This document shows positions 32,160 to 45,030 of a DNA stretch of 64,000 nt, in pieces. The stretch is from Vombatus ursinus. Its lineage: Eukaryota; Chordata; Mammalia; Diprotodontia; Vombatidae. Made by a program: the position numbers and the translations under genes. The notes under the pieces were generated by a model. It was given only the letters and a program-made list of their open reading frames with translations, was not told the DNA's origin and ran no database searches. The stretch is taken from contig NW_020946557.1 in the NCBI RefSeq assembly GCF_900497805.2, forward strand, positions 7,843,911 through 7,907,910, given 5' to 3'. Within the stretch, counting starts at the first letter, position 1. Each line of letters opens with the position of its first letter.

Positions 32160-32960
32160 GAGATGTGAGCTTTATCAAAGGTGTTTGCTGCTGTGATGGA
32201 GGATGTCTAGGGGAGAATCTAAATGGGAGAGATGGGGCTATCTTCCAGGTGCTTCAGTTTGTGAGAGACATATTGATTGCACTAAGCCCCAGAGTATTAC
32301 AACTTGTTCTGTTTTCATATTCATTGAAAATAGTTTGGCCTAATTATTCACACAAGAAAAACCAAATAGAGGATGTCTGACAGACTACTATATGCAGTTA
32401 AATGGACAGGCTATAAAGCTGATCTACTATTATATTTATATTAGAAATTGCTTATGGAGAACTGAGCCTGGAATTAAATAGGAGTAAGGAAGTGGGTTGA
32501 ATTTTCTTCGGGAAATTTACACAGCTTTTAACATCTCCAAACTTTTCCATGAAGTTAAGGCTCTTGTTTTTAACACCAATATTCTTCCAGTGATGGTGTG
32601 TAACAATGAGTCATGGCATACCATAGTCTCCAAAGAATTAAAGTTAATATCACTCAAAGGACTATGGAAAGGCATATGGTGGGTATGAGTAGGCTACAAT
32701 ACACTGACAGCTGAGAATTGCATAAGAGAAGGAAACAATCTAAAGGATATCGCCAGAAATATCTGTCACCAGAAAGAAGGCAGGCCAGACATGTGGTGAG
32801 AACAATAACTAACTGATGGATAAACATATTTTTCATTGGTATGTCATGTGAAAAGAATTGTTAAGGGTGTGCAGCATTTTTGGTGGACCCATTGTAGAGG
32901 ATTTATGAGAAGGTATGGATAAAAGTTGCATAGGAAGAGAGAGCATGGATATGTTGTGAT
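32160..32960 (+). mobile_element. RTE-clade LINE relic, distinct from the BovB-like copy
   Basis: Translation in shifting + frames gives LSLELNRSKEVG then IFFGKF, NTNILPVMVCNNESW, and a GRPDMW block. These resemble the C-terminal RTE segment with ELNRRxRAGW, FNTTVLPALTYxxETW and a WAGHVxR motif. The BovB-like element at 17 kb reads VVMYGCESW instead, so this is a different RTE lineage. The frames 32165-32380 and 32497-32688 are remnants and the element is inactive. Confidence 0.55.
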
Positions 32961-33003
32961 TTGCTGTGTTGGAGGTACTTGCTCCAACACACTGAGATCA
33001 TTT

Positions 33004-33732
33004 TTTCTTATTTAATTTAATAATTTATTTTTTACCCAATTACGTGTAAAATAATTTAAAATTTTTTTTTAATTTTGAGTTCCAAGTTCTCCCCCTCTCT
33101 TCCTTCCCCCCGTCCTATTGAGAAGACGAATAATTTGACATAGGTTATACATGTGTAGTCATGCAAAACACATTTCCATGTAGGTCATGCTGTGAAAGAA
33201 ACCACACATAAAAAAACCCAAGAAAGTAAAGAAAAAGTATCTTCGATCTGCATTCATGCTTCACCTGTTCTTTCTCGGGAGATGCACAGCAGCTTTCATC
33301 ATAAGTCCTTCAGAATTGTCTTGGATCATTATATTGCTGAGAATTGCTAAGTTATTCACAGTAGGTCATCATACAATATTGCTGTTACTATGTACGATGT
33401 TCACCGAGTTCTGCTTATTTCACTTTGCTTCAGATTATGTAAATCCAGATTTTTCTGAGCACATCCTGCTTGTCATTTTGTATAACACAATAGTATTCCA
33501 TCACAATCATATGCAACAATTTGTTCAGCCATTCCTCAATTGATTGACATCCCCTCTGTTTCCAATTCTTTTCCACCACAAAAGAGCTGCTATAAATATT
33601 TTTGTACATATATGTCCTTTTCCTTTTTTTTCTTTTTTATCTCTTTGGGATACAGACCTAATAGTGGTATTGCTTCGTCAAAGAGTATGCATGGTTTTGT
33701 AGCCCTTTGGGCATAGTTCCAAATTGCTCCAG
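33004..33732 (-). mobile_element. Older L1 3' end with target duplication
   Basis: Antisense 3' UTR (TACCCAATTACGTGTAAAATAA, then AAGACGAATAATTTGACATAGG) and ORF2 end up to CATAGTTCCAAATTGCTCC. The 11-bp TGAGATCATTT occurs at 32993-33003 and 33733-33743 as a target duplication. It is more diverged from the other L1 ends and so an older or different subfamily. Confidence 0.85.
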
Positions 33733-33744
33733 TGAGATCATTTG

Positions 33745-34435
33745 TGCTATACTTAATATATATATGACTGTGTTAAGAACTTTATTCCTTGCTGAGATGT
33801 TCCTGATCATATAATGCCTGGTCAGAGGACCCAGTAGAGGATATTTTAGTTTTGAGAGAGAAGATGCTGACTTGGTGATCTTAGGAGTCAAGCAGTTATT
33901 TATGATGATGAATTCCAGAATGTGTTTGGAGTCATAGAGACTGAGGGAATGTCATTGTTGATATTGCTGTCACCAAATGGGATAAGTGAGTAGAAGTGAA
34001 TCTGTCTCAAGTACTGAATCATTGAAGAAAGGAGGAAATGAGTCCTACATGCAGTAAAAGACAGCAGTAGTTATGTGAAAAGAACAGTCTATGTGAATGG
34101 CATGAATTTCAAAGAAAAGGCACTATTACATTATTGATTATGAATAAAACTGATTAACATAAGGGGGTGTACTTAAGTGGAGCTGAAAGATTTTGCTATC
34201 CACTTAGCCCAGGGATATCTTGTATTCCCTTTTCCTTTCTAAAGCTGTTTGTTTAGTTTAGAGATAACAATAGGAAATTGAAATTTTTTTCTTTTACTGT
34301 TTAATCTATAGCACTAAGTGCTTACTAGCTATGACTGAATGTCATGTTTCTTGGTTGCTTGACCATATCTCAAAATCTTATTTAGGAATTATACCCACCA
34401 GTTGTCTGAAAGGCCTTGAGGTGCCTTACAAAATT
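33745..34435. other. Intron 3 unique-looking segment
   Basis: No repeat family or exon recognised. Confidence 0.35.
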
Positions 34436-34439
34436 AAAC

Positions 34440-35978
34440 ACATTGGAAGCTGATCAAGATGGCACATTTACGTGAACTTCAGTTTCACCTAAACTGGTCA
34501 GAAGAGAGTAGAACCCACATCTCCTACCCCACCCACACACATAAAGAGTTTGGTGCAAGAATGTATCAACTCAACAGGGCTACAGATAGGAATGAGAAGA
34601 GAGAAAAGGGGATCATGAGAAAAAGGGCATATTCAAGGAAGGATTTACCATGAGTGAAACAAACCCTAACCATGGTGGAAGAATAGTGAAGAGAAGGTTA
34701 AATGGTTTAAAAAAAAAAAGTAACAACCTGAAATAAATAGGGAGTGAGGAGTATAGAAAAGAAAAAGTATAAGAGAATAGGACAGAGGGAAATAGGCAAT
34801 TAATAATCATAACTGTGAATGGGGTGAACTCAGCCATAAAATGGAAGAGATTAGCAGACTGAGTTAAAAAGCAAATTTCAGTAATATGTTGTTACATAGA
34901 AACAATATTTACAAAATCCAAAAATGTGTTATTTATAGGAAACTTATTTGAAACATAAAGACAAAGTTAAAATGATGGGCTTGAGCAGAATCTCTCAGCT
35001 GAATACAGAAAAGCACAAGTAGTAATTTTTATTTCAGACAAGATAACAAAAATAGGTAATTGAAATACATGAAAAGAAAAACTATATTTTGTTTAAATAA
35101 AGAATTTAAATAATTAACATATGGCATAGCTTCTAAGTACTTAAAGGAAAAACAATCAATTATAAGGAGAAATATGTAGTAAGACCGTAATAGTGGAGCA
35201 CCTGTCAGTCCTAGGTAAATCTAACAAAAACAAACAAACAAGAAAGAACTTAATGACTTGAATAGGATTTTAGAAAAATTAGATATGATAGTCCTCTAGT
35301 AGTTATTCAAAGGGAATAGAAAGGGAGAATATACCTATTTCTCAACTGTTCGTGGCACCTTTACAAAAACTGATCATGTTTTAGGAAAAACAGAAATATA
35401 CACATCCTTTACTGATCATAATGCAATAAAAGTAATGGTTCACTGGGGAAAAGTATTAAAAATCATTTGGAGACTCAGTCCTAAAACTTTGTTCGAAGAA
35501 CAAATCAAAGAAACAATAGATAATTCCCTTAAACATTACAACAGTGTTAAAACATGCCACAATTTTTGGGATGCACTCAAAGAGATCCTTAGGAGAAAGT
35601 CTTATCTCTAAACATTTTTATTAACAGAAAAGAGAAAGAACAGATCAATGAATTGCAAATGCAACTAAAATGCTAGAAAAAAAATTAAACTCAATTAAAC
35701 ACCACAATAGGAATCCTGAAAAATCAAAGAAGAGGTTAACAGAATTGAAAATTTTTAAAAAATCAATTAGTAAATAAAAGTAGGAGCTTTTAAAAATAAT
35801 AGTAATAAAATAGGAAAACTATTAGCAAATTTGATTAAAAAGAGAAAACAAGATAACAAAAATAGATAATTGAAATACATAAAAAGAGAAGCTATATTTT
35901 GTTTAAATAAAGAATTTAAATATTTAACGTATATGGCATAGCTTCTAAGTACTTAAAGGAAAACTAAATGAATTATAA
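34440..35978 (+). mobile_element. Rearranged L1 ORF2 relic
   Basis: In + frames: ITVNGVNSAIKWKRLAD then SVICCYIE (endonuclease start), a TKTDHVLG and SFTDHNAIKVM block, then NFWDALKEIL and, near 35820, IGKLLANLIKKRKQ. At 35848 the sequence returns to the endonuclease zone already seen at 35038, repeating ~130 bp. Coding frames are broken throughout. Confidence 0.65.
35038..35978 (+). repeat. Direct repeat pair inside the L1 relic (35038-35168 and 35848-35978)
   Basis: Both copies read ACAAGATAACAAAAATAG, then TAATTGAAATACAT, then CTATATTTTGTTTAAATAAAGAATTTAAAT, then ATGGCATAGCTTCTAAGTACTTAAAGGAAAA, with about ten differences. The junction of copy 2 falls at the shared ACAAGATAACAAAAAT. Confidence 0.85.
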
Positions 35979-36125
35979 GAGCCTTAGAGGTCACTTGGGC
36001 CACACTTCTTATTTTATAGATGATGAAACAGGTCCAGAGAGGTAAAGGCAGTTGCCCAAGATGGTATAGTGAATAGTAACAGAGCTGGTTTAGATTCATA
36101 TCTGTCCTTTGAATCACGCTCATAT
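35979..36125 (-). mobile_element. MIR fragment
   Basis: GAGCCTTAGAGGTCACTTGGGCCACACTTCTTATTTTATAGATGATGAAACAGGTCCAGAGAGG, then GTTGCCCAAGATGG in antisense. Confidence 0.75.
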
Positions 36126-37722
36126 CTGCCAATTTGACAAATATGCTATTGATGCTTTTATCCAGGTTTTTAACAAAATTTTAAATGGTATAGGGACTGG
36201 GTTAAAAAGTTATATATAAGTTATCTATAAGTTAAAAAAGAAGAGGGGCTAAGGGCAGCTTAATTTAGATATTTTAAAATCACAAATTCATCTGTCATAA
36301 TACTATACACCAACCTCTCCTTAATTTTTATCAGTATCATTTTAGATAGAGGCTTTGAAGAAGCATTAATAGTCTGAGATTTATATGGAGATTGTACAGT
36401 TTTTTCCTTTCTGTCTAAGGACTTAAAAGCTGATGATAGGTTAGCGAACACTGCAAAGTCTTATGCTATTTTTTTCTTTTCTTGATTAGTTAAAACAGTA
36501 TAATGGTAATCAGTAGTGGAAAAATTGTGTATAAAAGCTGCTTATTTCACCTACAGAGTGGTACATTGAGAGGTCTGATCCTATAATCTCTTGAATAAAA
36601 TTGACATAGGCTTTTGACCAGTTAGTTAAAAGGTCCATAACTTGGGAGAGCAAGAGAGTTTCTTGTGAAAAATGAGCAAGCTGCACTTCAAATCAGTCTC
36701 AAGGATACTAAGGAAATCTGTGGTATTAATTAAGGCATATAGTTTCCCAAGGATTGAGACCAATGACTTAGGAAGGATCTAAGCAGTTTTGATGACGGGT
36801 CTTCTCTAAAGAACTTTTCCAGAATTAGATGATTGCTTATATGTTTTAGAGTAGATGGAATTATTGGATCCTATTAAGGGAAAATACTGGAGTTTAAAGT
36901 TTCAGAGTTGGAGAGGACTTCAGAATCCATTTAATACAAGTCATATCAATGCAGCAATCCCGTCTACAACATACACAACATACAGAATGTGCAGAGATCC
37001 TCATAGAGCACTTGTTGAATGAAGTAAGTCAATGCTAGAAATTTATGTTTTTTATCATTCTTCTTACATAAGTAGGTGAAAGTCAACAAATCTTTGTTTC
37101 TATCTCTGAAGACTGAATTCTGCAGCTTTATGCTGAAACCATTTACATTCTTAAAATTTTGTTTTTAATAAGGGTTTTTTTTTCATTAAAATGTTTTTAA
37201 TGTAAGTCTATGGCTGACTTAATCTATGATCATTTGAAATGTTATCTCTATAACTATTTTTCCTTTTCAGTAGTCATTCTCAAACCTAAGAGGTAGGATG
37301 GCCAATACTGACTTTTCCAATTTCGGGGATAACAAGGCTAGTTTAGTTTAAATATGTCCACAAACAGCTATTGTGTAGGTAGAAAAGATTATGTGGACAA
37401 AGTGCAATAAATTTTCTAAACTTTAGACGGTTGTTTATAGAAGTGACAAGACCTTCATTCCATTTATTTATAACTGTATAAACTTGCACTTTTAATTTTA
37501 CATATATGGTCAGACTCTTAGCAATATGGAGCCTGTTGATCAGTATGCATAAGGGGAAACAGATCATTTTTAACCTGGCATAAAATGTCTATCTCAAGAA
37601 TGCAGTTAAGTAGTAAAGGCTAATTATTAAATAATTAGTAATTCTGGTTAGACATGAAAGGAAAATTCTCCCCATATTTAACCTTTTAACTAACTTATGT
37701 AAGTTGGTGATTCACTATATAT

Positions 37723-37725
<3 letters not shown>
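36126..37725. other. Intron 3 unique-looking segment
   Basis: 36120-36210 (TTGATGCTTTTATCCAGGTTTTTAACAAAATTTTAAATGG) may be a CR1/L3-type relic. The rest shows no repeat or exon. Confidence 0.35.

Positions 37726-37727
<2 letters not shown>

Positions 37728-37760
<33 letters not shown>
37728..37760. repeat. (GT)n microsatellite
   Basis: About 16 GT units, interrupted at the end by TATG. Confidence 0.95.
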
Positions 37761-37762
<2 letters not shown>

Positions 37763-37839
37763 TTAAAGGATATTTATTAGATTGTGATAGACAATTTCAA
37801 AGGCACTCCCTGTCTTTGAGGAAAGGTACTATTTAATCT

Positions 37840-39015
37840 TTGTATTTTCCTCATTATGTAGCATGGTGTCCTGTATATAGTAAATGCTTATTTTTATTGA
37901 ATGAATGAATATTAGGTTAATTTCCTATTCTTTTCCCCCAAGGATAGATCATTATTAGAAAGAACAAGATTTTGTTAAATGCAAACTAGGCAGCTTAGAG
38001 ACTAACCTGCCTTTTCATCTATCAAAATTAGTTTGACAAAAGGCTGGATGAGGAAGGAAGCTGAAACCTTGGACATTGGGAAATTTGTTTCCTAAAAGTG
38101 AGGTCTTTTATAGAGAATTAATATCAATCCTAAACAGAAAAGTTAAAGGGTCAGGGGATCTTTGTGTTTGCTTCCCTGACCTGCTGCATTTCAGAACAGG
38201 ATTTCTGGTTAATGAGAATTGTGTACCAAAACACCTTCAGAATCAGAAAAAGACTCAATTATTTTGCATTTGGGAGTTAGTTGATTTCACAGGTAATGAA
38301 TTTTACCACAAGGGTTTGGTATACCTAATTCATCTCTATTAAAATGTCACATAGTTCGTTACCAAATATTATGCACTAGTTCACTCTTCTGGGGGAAAGA
38401 CTGTTATTAATCAACCAAACTCACATGAAGAAAACTTTATTATATTCTATGGCTAAAGTGAGTATACTAGATGAGGTGGGTTAGGTAGGTGAGTGAGGTT
38501 ATTAGCTAAAAGAAAATTTGGGTGAAACTTAATATCTAGAAATCACTCTCTTTAAAGTGTTGTTGGAACAAACTATGTGAATAGGATGAGATTCCCCATC
38601 ATATGTACACTAAAGAAAAAACTAGGTAGAGGGACTGAGATTAGTTGGGAATTTGGTTAGTGAAATTGTTTTGAAGAGGCAGTCATTTTTTATGTCTTAT
38701 CTAACTTTTCATCAGAAAGGCAGAAAAGGTACCATCTGGAACTTGATTGAATACTTTCTCTAGAGGTGGCAAAGGGTCTTTGAGAGATTCAGTACTTAGC
38801 ATAGTGTCCTTAATATAGTGGGTACTCAGTTTTTATTGAATGAATGAATTTATATTAGTTTGATTTCCCCTCACCCCTCTGCCAAAAGAATAAAACATGG
38901 ATCAGGATTAGGAATAATTAATATTTTGTACTATGCACTAGGCAGCTTGGAAGCTAGGCCTTTTCCTCTACCAAAATTAGTTTGTCAAAAGTCTGTATGG
39001 GGAAGGAAGCTAGAT
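37840..39015 (+). repeat. Old local duplication (37840-38065 and 38780-39015)
   Basis: Both copies have an L2-like tail (GCATGGTGTCCT/GCATAGTGTCCT, then TTTTTATTGAATGAATGAA). Both continue into non-L2 sequence in the same order: CACTAGGCAGCTT/AACTAGGCAGCTT, CCTTTTC, ATCAAAATTAGTTTG/ACCAAAATTAGTTTG and GGAAGGAAGCT. They lie ~940 bp apart in direct orientation and have diverged substantially. Confidence 0.75.
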
Positions 39016-39963
<948 letters not shown>

Positions 39964-40124
39964 TAAGTAATTGCAGTGGTGTGCTTATCCAAGTTTAAGA
40001 TAGTAAATATATATTTATGAAGTACCTATTCCCAGAACACCTAGGTTCAATGGAGTGAGTTCTTGCTCTTAAGTAGCTTCAGCCTTAACAAGGAAAAAGC
40101 TCATATGAAAAAAAGAACAGTAAG

Positions 40125-40299
40125 GGACAGTGTGGCATAGAGGATAGTGACCTGGCTTCGAAGCCATGAAGACCTGGATTCAAGTCATTGAACCTCTCAG
40201 TACTCTAGAAAACTCTGTAAGACTGTAAGGTGCCAACTTGCATTGGTAGAGGGAGTTCTCTGTACTAATGAAATTACAAGTCCTGTGTCTGTCTTATAG

Positions 40300-40300
<1 letters not shown>
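40125..40300 (+). mobile_element. MIR3-like tRNA-derived SINE
   Basis: Head GGACAGTGTGGCATAGAGGATAGTGACCTGG, GAAGACCTGGATTCAAGTCATTG. The tail is GTAAGACTGTAAGGTGCCAACTTGCATTGGTAGAGGGAGTTCTCTGTACTAATG, which recurs inverted at 4.6, 28.9 and 49.8 kb. Confidence 0.6.
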
Positions 40301-41600
<1,300 letters not shown>

Positions 41601-44345
41601 TCATTGATTGCACTGCTTGAATTCAAGCTTTTGGAGGAAAGGACCCAAGGGATTCTGATGTTTACAAGCACCTGTGATCAATTCTGTATACACCCAGTTC
41701 ACAATCCTCCTCATAATTTATCGACAAACTCAAAAAAGTGTCTTACTTGAGAGTGAGTGTGTGCGTGTATATGTGTGTGTGTGCATGCGATTGTGAGTAT
41801 GAAAGTAAATTTATAAATGGGAAGTATTAGAGAAGGAACTATATAGACCTGCAGCTTTGAGAAAATAACACTATCCAAGTCTGAAATGTAGGCTTCTCAA
41901 AGGCTTCAGCCTCAATCTCTTCCCTATTTTTGTGGGGAGGGCAGAGGAGGAATGATTGAAGCTGTTTGGTTATTATTTGGGGACTTTGAAGGAGGGAGGG
42001 GAGAGGCAGGGTTTGGTGGTTTTTTTTCCTAGTGACCAAAATTTTAAGTTTCAAGAATAATGTGTTGACTCTTTCTATTAAGTGGAAGCATTCAAAGTTT
42101 GAGAACTCTCCAGCCTAACAGTTTGACGTGTTGCTCACATGTTATAAGCATGCACCTTTGGAGTAAAGAGGGAATTTCACCTATCATCAGATGTCCGTCC
42201 ATTCCTGTCCCTTACTGCATCATGAACTAGCTGGGTCACTTTAGAGCCCTTGACTTGGTGTGCTTGTTTATGGTATGGACTGTGAAGGTCAGGGACAAAA
42301 ACGTTTTCCAAAAACATGCTGTTGTCCAGCAAGTAGTTTGACAACTGAAGGGATAGTATATTCCCTGAGACTAGAAAAAGCAGCTTTGGTCTCTTCTTGT
42401 TTTGGGGGTAGTTTGTTTTTAAGCAGCAACCAGTGTTTATATTAGACCTAAAGTGTCTGACTGTCCATTTACAAATAGCAAACAAACGAGGAAAGTTAAC
42501 AAAGGCAGCTGGTTATCTCCTCCAGAAGTGATCCAACATCTTCAGAATTCTTCCCTCCTTGGAATAGCATATTTAAGTTCCTATGAATGGAGGTATAAAC
42601 AGTTTTTATATGGCATTATGGAATTTTTTTTTAAAGGATTGAAGCCTCTGCAGGGAGTTAAATATTACCAAAGTCTACAAAAAGATTGGGCTTAGGTTTT
42701 TTGTTTCCTTTCTTGAGAGAGAAAATAGCACTGGTTTCATTTTATTTTTAAATTTATGAATATCCATTTTTTTAGGCATTTAATCATTGCCTCTTCCCTC
42801 ATTCCTGCTCTTAAATTAGGCATAAGTCACTGTTCGGATTTGCTATGTTAGTTTTGGGGAAAATCTGTCTACAAGTGTACAACATTTGCATTGGAATAGG
42901 GTTATTATTTAAAATTTAGGTTTCAGAAGCCTATAAAGTAGTAGTTGAAGACTGGATTTAGAGAGCATGGTCTGTAATCGTCCAACAAGTTCTGAAGCTA
43001 TGAAGAATAAATGTATTTCAGCAATGGGTAATGAAATCCCCGCAAAAGATTTGAAAACACACTTGAAATAAAATCCATTAAAAACTGAAATTTGCTCAAG
43101 TGATATTGCTTTGCACTTCATGTTATTTATATGTTGAAACACTCTGGGTTTTTAAAATATTAATTTATTGCTGAAAGTTTTGTCTTGATTGAAGTTACAG
43201 CATACCTCTTACTTATCCTTTGCTGATGAACTGCAGATTAGTATTCCAGTGCTGTGTTCCAGGTTCTGCTGAAACTTTTTTTGCCTTCATTACAGATTGT
43301 GATATTCCTGTTGACTTGGAGAAAAGCTGGAAATGTTTTATTTCATTTTAAAGGAAAAAAGGAAAGTACCAAGGTGAAGGAAATTAATAATAAGTGTGTT
43401 GAATACACTAATAAACAAACATATTATGTGCAATGGAGCATTAAAATGATGTAGTTTAAATTGATGAAAGTTACAAGGCTGCTCTGTTTTCTTCAACTCC
43501 TTCCTTTTCTTAAGAACTGTATGTCTTGCATCTAAAATAAAAGGATTAAGCTGTGACCTGAGTAGTTTGTATATTCCTTTAGAGAAGGACTAAAGAGATT
43601 GCTTGAAGCTCTGCGTTTAAATATGGACATCCAAAATCTCATACATGGGAGCTGGACTGTATAACTAGTATATTCTTTTTTTCTTTTCTAGCATTGGCTT
43701 TTAATTACTAGTTATTATTCCCATCAAAATCAGAATGAGTTATGCATTCTATGCTCCCAAAAGGAAACAAAATATTTAAAGAAAAGCATTCTTTAATTAT
43801 CTTTCTAGGCAATTAAAGGCATTTAAAAATGAATCTTTTTAACAATCCCTGCAGTGGTAAAATATCCAAATTAAATCACTTATGGCAATAACTTGGAGCA
43901 CAGCAGGAAGTTGAACATTTTAATTTAGTTAAGTTCTGGTTGTGTTCTCCAATTTCTTACAGATTTCTCATTACCAGGTTATGAAGGGAGCTGCTTTGGG
44001 TTCTGATAGTAAATTACTGCATATCGTGACTAAAGCTTAAGAATTCCTGTCTTTGAGAGATAGATGTTAACTTTATGAACAGTGCCAAATACACTGTGCA
44101 TATCTACAACTTGATCTTTGAATGTATGTCCTTTGGTTAGCCCTTCCTGTTCTGTGTGATGGCACCATGTGTAGAGCCAATTAAGTCTTCGTGATATTCT
44201 GTATGGCTGTAGACTTTGGAAACATGTAAATAATATGTAAAGCAAGTTTTTATGATTAAGGAATCAGATTTATTGAATTTTATTATTGAAAGTTGAACCT
44301 GAACCTGTATGACAAAAACAAACCAATAAAAGAATATAATCTTTC
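41601..44345 (+). other. NUS1: NUS1 3' UTR with three poly(A) signals
   Basis: No interspersed repeat was recognised from the stop codon to ~44.35 kb, in contrast with the flanks. AATAAA occurs at 43067-43072, 43536-43541 and 44325-44330, so the UTR could be ~1.5, 2.0 or 2.7 kb. A TG-rich run lies at 41755-41800. I cannot tell from sequence which site is used. Confidence 0.65.
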
Positions 44346-44394
44346 CATGGGCTACAGTGTTATGTGAACACTACGTTTATTTCACTAAATAGCT

Positions 44395-44830
44395 AGAATA
44401 TTAATGGCTAACATTTATATAATGCTTTAAGGTTTGCAAAGCGCTTTATATTATCTCTTTTGAGACTTAAAATAAACCTGTAAGGTAGATGGCTATTATT
44501 CCTATTTTACAAATGAGGCAAGCAGGTAGAAGTTAAGTAACCGCAGGTCTCGCAATTCATAAGTATCTGAGGCAGAATGATTCTCTGGGCAGTGCTTCCT
44601 TATTCTTTTTTTGTTTGTTTGTTTTGGATAGGCAATGGGGCTAAGTGACTTGTCCAGGGCCACACAGCTAGTAAGTGTTATGTGTCTGAGGCCGGATTTG
44701 AACTCAGGTCTTCCTGAATCCAGGGCCAGTGCTCTATCTACTGCGCCACCTGGCTGCACCAGTGCTTCCTTGTTCTAAGGCCAGCTTTAATCACTGTGTC
44801 ATTTAGGTGCCTCTGTTTATAGGAGTTTCT
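44395..44830 (-). mobile_element. MIR/MAR1 SINE split by a younger SINE
   Basis: Antisense MIR pattern: AATGCTTTAAGGTTTGCAAAGCGCTTTATATTATCTC, then TTATTCCTATTTTACAAATGAGGCAAG. It resumes after the insert with AAGGCCAGCTTTAATCACTGTGTCATTTAGGTGCC. Confidence 0.75.
44606..44760 (-). mobile_element. Short tRNA-derived SINE with 15-bp target duplication
   Basis: A full-length young-looking copy, poly-A complement at left and head GTGCAGCCAGGTGGCGCAGTAGATAGAGCACTGG on the minus strand at right. Flanked by AGTGCTTCCTTATTC (44591-44605) and AGTGCTTCCTTGTTC (44761-44775), one mismatch. About 155 bp, with no CORE region. Confidence 0.92.
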
Positions 44831-45030
44831 GCCCATATTCTAACCAGCAAGGCATTTTCTGTACTCCTGGATCAATAATGTATGTGACCAATAATGTCAC
44901 ATTATTGTAATATTGTATTGTAATAGCATGGTATTATATATGGTATATAGCATGGTGCCTGGCACATAGTTGTCTTTTATTAAATGTTTATTGACCGACA
45001 GTATCTTCTGCATTCAACAGAAGCAAGACC
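44830..45030. other. Intergenic with an L2 tail
   Basis: GCATGGTGCCTGGCACATAGTTG and TTATTAAATGTTTATTGACCGA (44945-44998) are an L2 3' end in sense orientation. Confidence 0.55.
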
